Assembly (NCBI GenBank): GCA_020091685.1
Contig: CM034604.1
Location: 3,895,820 to 3,959,819 of the forward strand
Origin: Lutjanus erythropterus
Lineage: Eukaryota > Chordata > Actinopteri > Lutjaniformes > Lutjanidae
Direction: 5' to 3'
Length of the DNA: 64,000 nucleotides
Part shown: piece after piece, positions 58,200 through 64,000 of the stretch
Numbering within the stretch: the first letter of the stretch is position 1
Layout: every line of letters begins with the position of its first letter
The notes under the pieces: model-generated
Told to the model about the DNA's origin: nothing
The model's input: only the letters and a program-made list of their open reading frames with translations
Databases searched by the model: none
Program-made: the position numbers and the translations under genes

Positions 58200-58660
58200 C
58201 TCACCACTCTTTTATTATATTTGTCTGGACCCATCATTGATATAATGTACTCTCTTGCCCCTAAGTGCCTAACCCTAACCTAAACTTTATTCTTACCCTA
58301 ACCCTAAAACCTTTAAGCTTGAGTGGTCCAGCATTTTGGACCTGACACACACAAACATGCACACACAAACACATGTACAGACAGGCTTTACACACCACAC
58401 CTTTATCTTCCACCAGTGTGGTGGACTGACAGCTTTTCATTTGGACCATCCATGTGGTAAACAGGTATTTTCCGGGAAGGTAGTGGAACGATTTTATTGA
58501 TTGTCCAACCAGTGGTGGTGTTCCTCAAATCAGCATACCTTTACTACATTTGTGGTCTCCAAAAGACCAGGAGCCCACTGTACATTTGGAGGCCGACAGC
58601 TTTGTGGGGACCAAAATGCCGGACCCCACAAGTTTAAAGGGATGTTTGAGGGTTAAGACT
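58200..58660. repeat. Repeat with CCTAACCCTAACC and TGTGGGGACCAAAATG parts
   Basis: TAATGTACTCTCTTGCCCCT then CCTAACCCTAACC and a CA-rich segment, followed at 58598 by TTGTGGGGACCAAAATGCC with GGACCCCACAAG. These blocks co-occur in a repeat seen in many fish introns. The CCCTAA words are not telomeric. Confidence 0.5.
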
Positions 58661-59285
58661 TGGTTTTAGGAATGGTGTGCTTGGAGAAAAATTGGGGTGA
58701 TGCTCCAAGTTGCAGCTTCTATTGACCTCTTTTCTGTTGGGAAACTTTATGAGCTTAAGTAGAGGAAAAACTTATTTCCCTAAGCACATTAGGTAATACT
58801 AGCTAGCAAGTTTTGTTGGCTTGTTTCTTAACAAAGAAAATACAAATTTCTCTGAATATGTATGGTCACCCACTCAACCGGACCTTGACTGTTACTTGGA
58901 AAAGTTGACATTAGCCAATCGGAGCAGACTGACTGACCCGTACATGTCCACTCAGTGGATGGACCATCTTTCTATAATTGCCATAGGGTTGGAGAATTAG
59001 AGGAATTTATGGGCAGTTGGCTGGTTGTGTTTTTGGGGGCTGATTCATGTCATTTCATTTTGCTAATTCAGTGGTCCTTATGAGTGACAGATGCTGCTCA
59101 GGACACACCCACTAAGCCAGAGGATGCGTGAGAGGAAAACAGCCTGCCAGACTTTTTTCACCTCTAACACTGAGAATTAAGGATTTATTTCCACCAGATA
59201 AGAGTTTTCTGATTGTAACAACAGTGGAAAGACTAGACAAGATGGTTTTGGTGAGTTTTATTTTGCTTCTGACTGTCGAGTTTAA

Positions 59286-59935
59286 ATGAAATGCGTTTTC
59301 CAGAGAGTTAAAAAGGTGATTAAAGCTTATCTACTAACGACTTGCCTTCAAGAACACTGCGATCACCTGCAGCTGGTTTACTGGAAGAAAATCGGGGGAT
59401 GCAGTTTTTGTCAGATACACCCCAAAGCTCTGGAACACACTACCTATAGATATCAGAGAAGAGAGCTTGCTAAATATTTTTAAAAGAAGGCTAAAAACTT
59501 ATCTCTTCAGTTAAGCCTTCACTTAAGCTCAGACTTAACTGCTTTGCATTTCATTTTGTACTCGTACACTGCTTTTAAAATACTGAATTCTTCTTAACTT
59601 TGTGGATTCTATGCACTCTATTACTATTTTTAACTTTATTTTTAATTAAAATAATGACTCTATTTTCCATCTTATATGCATTCTGTTTTATCATTATTTT
59701 GTTTTATCTTACTTTTACGAGTATTATCAAGTGGATTTTATTTATTATGCATTCTATGTATTCTATTGTCATCTTAACTTATTTTTACATGTGGGTTTTA
59801 CTATGTTCATTCTGTCTTTTCATGTGAAGGACTTTGTGCATGGAACTTCTTTATTCTAAAGCACTTTGGGCTGCATTTCTTGTATGAAATGTGCTATACA
59901 AATAAAGTTTATGATTCTGATTCTGATCATGATTA
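59286..59935 (+). mobile_element. L2-like LINE, ORF end and 3' tail
   Basis: The frame at 59422-59512 reads PKLWNTLPIDIREESLLNIF then KRRLKTYLFS, the exact C-terminal pattern of L2-type reverse transcriptases (LWNxLPxxIR ... FKxxLKTYLF). It is followed by an AT-rich 3' UTR, the conserved AAGCACTTTGGGCTGCATTT and GTGCTATACAAATAAAG blocks, and a short GATTCT-type 3' repeat. 5'-truncated. Confidence 0.85.
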
Positions 59936-61055
59936 TAGTCTACTAAAGGAGAGGAACTTGAGATCAGAAGTTGATCAGTTGTATTTTTCTATTTAATTAA
60001 GAAAATAGAGGTGAGAATATTTAATTTCTTGACATTTTGTGAGTTCATTTTGTTTATTTTGTCACTGCTCGCACACAGCTCATAGCTTTTGTCTTATCTC
60101 CTTTAAGTTGTCTTTGGGTTTTTTGACGGGCAGATGCAGCTGGTATGCCATAAAGCTTCAGTTTTGAGTATTATTTTAATTCTGGTATCCAACAACACAG
60201 CAAGATGACATTTTCTTTTGGTTTTGTGGTCTTACCACTTGTGATCCATGTTTGCTTCCAGTTTTTCCTTTGTTTTGCCTCCAGCTAACACTTTGATGTA
60301 ATCATGCTGCCAGCACTAAAATGTCTGTTGTTTTTGACGGTACACTGTGAAAAGGCAGATACTATTGTAAGTGATATAATGAAGTACACAGCTGATCAGA
60401 AACAGCTTAGAAATGACAGTATATTTATGTAGCATACAAACTATGTTGTTGTTGGCCTGCTGACTCTATTGGCCCTGAGAAAAACAAACAGCAGCCCAAC
60501 AGAGAGGCTATGTCTATTTCCCGTCGTTTCCCCTGAGCTGCCTTTAATTTGCTCTGTGGCACTGCACCCACATCGAGGGCTAAGGGCCAGGACCTGCTCA
60601 TTTACTGGAGTGTGAAATGTCAATATATACTCACAACAAAAGGTATGCCGCCGCACGTCCGGCTCTGCGGGCGCTCTTATTTGAACCAAAGCCCCTCGCT
60701 CTCTGAACACACAGGTGGTCTCCGGACCCAAAGTTTCACATTACCTCCACCAAATGTCCACTTTAGAGATAAAAAGTTCAGGCTCAGGTGTTCGGACGTG
60801 GTTTTGGTTATTCTCTTTCTTCGCCTTATGTTCCACAGGGATAACTTCATGATGTGTATAGATTGAGTTTGTTAAAGGAAAAGAGAATTTTCTTTCCTTT
60901 CCTCTGCCAAATGTTAATCCCTCATAAAAATGAGTGATGATGTTAGCTCTGGGGTCACATTGTCTGCCTCCTGAGTCACAAAAGGCACCTATTAGCCATC
61001 AGAGGAGCAGACAAAACTACCTATGATTGGCCCTTTTGAAACCCATATTGTTAAT
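59936..61055. other. Unassigned stretch, no gene seen
   Basis: No recognised repeat. 60430-60870 is GC-richer and repeat-free with overlapping short frames on both strands that lack domains. Confidence 0.45.
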
Positions 61056-61059
61056 GTAT

Positions 61060-61650
61060 TGTATTAGAGGTTTAATGGTGTTTTAATGGGGAAAGGTAAC
61101 GCGGAATCAGGCAATGTTCAAAGCTACGCTGGCGGCAAAGGTTATGGGCATTAAGTGAATCGACTCGTGACGGCGAAAATGAAAGTCAAAATAAAGGGCA
61201 GCACTTGAGAGCTGCTTTTATCTGTACGCAGAGTGAATCATCATCCTGTTTATTCATGCACAAAGAGCCATGTTAAGTTTCCTATATCCCCTTTGATGCT
61301 GCTAGGCTGGCAAAGGCGCTATCCCTCTTTTTATGATCACCGCAGTGGATCTGATTTAGCTTGATCTCTTGTGGGATTCTCCTCCAAACCCCTCCAAACT
61401 AATAGGTTTGCCATGTTTAATGATGCAGGAAATTTTCCTGAATGGAAGTTATTTATCTTTATCAGCATCCTCAGAAGCGCCCCGTCAGTTGGAAAAGCGT
61501 CGCATCTGTCGTGGACTCCGGGTCAAAGCAATACAAAAGCCAATCACCGCTGCAGAGGGATCTCGGCCGAGTCAATAGTACGGCTGAATCTTAAATCATA
61601 ATAAAATGTTGACATGTCATCGCTGCAATATACATGATTTCCCTTTCCCT
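61060..61650. other. Repeat-free block, candidate conserved non-coding element
   Basis: About 590 bp of mixed, motif-dense sequence: GGTTTAATGGTGTTTTAATG, GCATTAAGTGAATCGACTCG, TGTTTATTCATGCAC and GAAGTTATTTATC. No repeat and no domain in its frames. Conservation is inferred. Confidence 0.35.
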
Positions 61651-62325
61651 ACAGGCTCTAATGCTATAGTCTACAATGATAGATGAACTAGTGACTCAAG
61701 CCAAGAAATAATAACTGCATTTCACTGCTTTTTCAAGTCCTCCAAACCAAAGGACATTGTTATTACTTTGGGGATAATAGTACAGCATGTGGTGTGTAAT
61801 GTTTAACAAAACCATTACAAGAATACAGACTTACTTGATCATCAGGAAAAGGCATACGTTTTCATATGTGGTAACTCTAGTAATGATGATATGTTAATAA
61901 GGATGTATATTCACTTCTGTTATTGGATGATTGTCTGCTGAGCATAGCGGTGAAAGCAAATTGACCCTTCTTCCACAGCATCCAAGGTGTTTTATCTTTT
62001 AATGTGCAAGGATCTCCAAGCACATATAAATATATGTAACAAGGAATCTCCTGTTCATCAAAACAACTCAGCTGAGCTCATTTTCATCTGCTGCCCCTAC
62101 AACCAGGACATTTTTTTTAACAGTGCCTTCCAAATCTATTACCTATGATGATTAATGTGATCATTTTTTGATCTGTTACGGATATGTTTTGCCCTCTTTT
62201 GGTCAGGTTAAGGCATCATAATAATTACAATAATAGTAAAATTTGACTTAAGCTAGGAAAGAGTAAGTTTAGGTAGGATAAAGTTCTGATTGTGGTTATT
62301 GGTAAAAGTGGAACTACTTTATTAA

Positions 62326-63145
62326 CACTAGAACAGCCAAGGTGGTCATTTTGACTGTTTTCAAATGTATAGGTGCAATAACTCTGTTAAATTAAAAAAA
62401 ACAAAAAAACAATGCTGCTGGTACCTGACCTTTCCTAAAAGTGTCTGTATTTTGTTTTTTTTATATAAATGACACAAGAGGCAAAGAAAATGTGATTATT
62501 TTTACCTTCTTCAGCCACAGGTGGTCATACTGACCACATGGAAATTGCTTTTCTTATATTGTTGGAGATGCATCTTGATTGATTAGCAGCTATCATTGTC
62601 TCTGTTAATACAACTTAATAAGTAATCTCAATTTATAATTTCCAGACATTCAAATACAAATAATTAATTAGACTCACTTTAAAATTAAGCAGGGGAGACC
62701 AGGGACGGTTGTAACACTTATAGCACTCAAATTTTGATACAAAGTACCCTTATTTATTACAAACAGCAATGTTTCCAACTTTTTTTGTTTTTATTGTTGT
62801 ACTGGTTTCCAGCCTTTTTGATGGTTCTAGGTGGGATTTTTTTTTATTATTATTAATGTTAAAATTCATGTTTATAATCTTATAAAATACATTTAACTGT
62901 TTCTCACTCTGAGCAATTCGCATCACTGATGGTTATTATCCTACAGAAAAATACTGCTGTGAATATATGCAGTCATTACGGTTTACTAGAGGCGATGGCT
63001 GCATATTGATAAATATATGTGTTATTTCATTTTTAGAGAGATTAACCAACAGAATAAATGCATTAATCTCTTAGTCTGGTATCATTAGAGATGACAGAGT
63101 TTGGAAATCAAAGGTCAAAATGACCATTTATGGCCCTTCTCATTG
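62326..63145 (+). mobile_element. TTAA-family MITE, copy 2
   Basis: Starts at CACTAGAACAGCCAAGGTGG directly after TTAA (62322-62325) and ends GGCCCTTCTCATTG before TTAT, a near-TTAA duplication as used by piggyBac- and Kolobok-type elements. Inverted ends share GGTCATTTTGAC / GTCAAAATGACC. An internal CAGGTGGTCATACTGACC repeats the terminal theme. Its full length matches 27849-28684 in opposite orientation. Non-coding. Confidence 0.8.
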
Positions 63146-64000
63146 TTATGGCACTTGTAGTTTTAAAGCTGCAATAATTAGAATTTGTATATTAATAATG
63201 GTGGATTATATGACATGTAATCTGAAAGAAGAAACTCATAAAGTGCATTTTTATTCACCTATTTGTCACATTTCTTTTACATTTTCGACTTTGGTTTTGT
63301 TGGAACTATTGCAATGCTTTAATAGCACTGCAGACTTTGCAGCTGATTATCTCTATTCATTTTTGGTTTAAATTTGTGCTTTATTTGGGTGGAAACCAGA
63401 CTATAGTGATGATTCCAGCAGAACTCCTCAGCTCCCATCTGTGTTAAAGCATGTAACACAGAGCGCAGCTGAGTTGTGTTGTGTCTTTCAGCACATTGGA
63501 CAAGGATTTATGTGTGGTTCAGTAATGCTCTTTAGCTGTTAATCATTTAGCAGCTAAAGAGCCAGGGATTTTTCTCAAGAGTTGGAGACCAAATCAGAGT
63601 TAAAAGCAGAGTGAATATTGGGCTTATGTTCATCAGATCGACACAAACACAACTTCAGATGAATGCCTGAGTTTGAGTGACAGTATGCTACTGTACTGTA
63701 ATATATGCACCATATAAACTTTACAAGGACAAAATATGTTAAATGTCTGTGATGTTTTTCTTATTGTGGTGTTCTGCTAGGCTAAAAAAAAAGATTATTG
63801 CAGATTATTTGAGAAAAGATGTATTTATTCACAAGGGAAAAAAACCCAACATTGACTGTTGTGGTGTCTTTTTAAAGTCTGAAGATAAGCTTATCTTCAC
63901 ACACTTTGGGGATGCGTCTTTACACTCGAAAAAAGAGAAATATCTATTCACAAACGTTGATTCTTTTTTTAAAATAAAATAGAATCAGTTGGCTGGATAT
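63146..64000. other. Unassigned right edge, no gene seen
   Basis: Contains an AAGATAAGCTTATCTT palindrome at about 63883. Open frames here (63120-63371, 63743-63982) have no recognised domain. Confidence 0.4.

Noticed and set aside
58271-58310. CCTAACCCTAACC as an interstitial telomere
   Set aside because: Only a few irregular units, inside a common fish repeat.
61369-61601. Overlapping plus-strand frames of 69 and 76 residues
   Set aside because: No domain and mutually overlapping; more likely part of a non-coding block.
1-64000. CRISPR array, operons, riboswitches, rRNA or intact tRNA genes
   Set aside because: Nothing of the kind was seen; the sequence is vertebrate-like with transposons and splice-type signals.

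Overview
This window reads as intergenic or intronic DNA of a spiny-rayed (percomorph-type) teleost fish. No intact protein-coding gene could be supported. Overall base content is AT-rich, introns are implied only in decayed pieces, and the DNA is packed with repeat families typical of fish: Tc1/mariner, hAT, TTAA-targeting MITEs, L2 and L1 LINEs, tRNA-headed SINE-like repeats, a solo LTR, long-palindrome MITEs, minisatellites and (AT)n/(CA)n microsatellites. The taxonomic call rests on recognising these families from memory, not on a search.

Layout. 0-6 kb: two oppositely oriented pieces of one Tc1-like family, a palindromic MITE, and a Tc1 deletion derivative sitting between two 100-bp direct repeats. 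6-9.2 kb: a repeat-free block that could be a conserved non-coding element, then two palindromic MITEs, one nested in an older repeat. 9.5-11.1 kb: a fossil coding stretch and a broken L2 LINE, both on the minus strand. 11-13.8 kb: a second repeat-free block and a 1-kb purine-rich minisatellite. 13.9-15.2 kb: half of a hAT-like element, then two phase-matched terminal exons of an unrecognised gene. 16.3-20.8 kb: the main gene-like object, a decayed multi-exon gene of an unrecognised family with good splice signals, a clean last exon and a poly(A) signal. 20.8-30.8 kb: nested DNA transposons and SINE-like repeats, the other half of the hAT-like element, a TTAA-flanked MITE family member and a hAT zinc-finger fragment. 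30.8-46 kb: sparse repeats, an L1 LINE 3' end, two palindromic MITEs and a repeat-free block near 41.8 kb. 46.5-47.6 kb: a nearly full-length Tc1 with both termini. 49-57.4 kb: a minisatellite, a hAT MITE with a perfect 8-bp target duplication nested in an older hAT, a hAT C-terminal domain, and a tandem array rich in nuclear-receptor-like palindromes that was split by a solo LTR. 58-64 kb: an L2 LINE 3' end, a repeat-free block at 61 kb and a second, inverted copy of the TTAA MITE.

How it fits together: there is no operon or pathway here. The biology visible is layered transposon insertion (at least five nested or interrupted cases), decay of two or three host gene fragments, and several repeat-free, motif-dense blocks that could be distal regulatory elements of a gene outside the window. 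The most promising leads are the decayed gene at 16.4-20.8 kb, the terminal exon pair at 14.9-15.2 kb, the fossil coding stretch at 9.5-9.8 kb, and the estrogen-response-like array at 56.5-57.4 kb.
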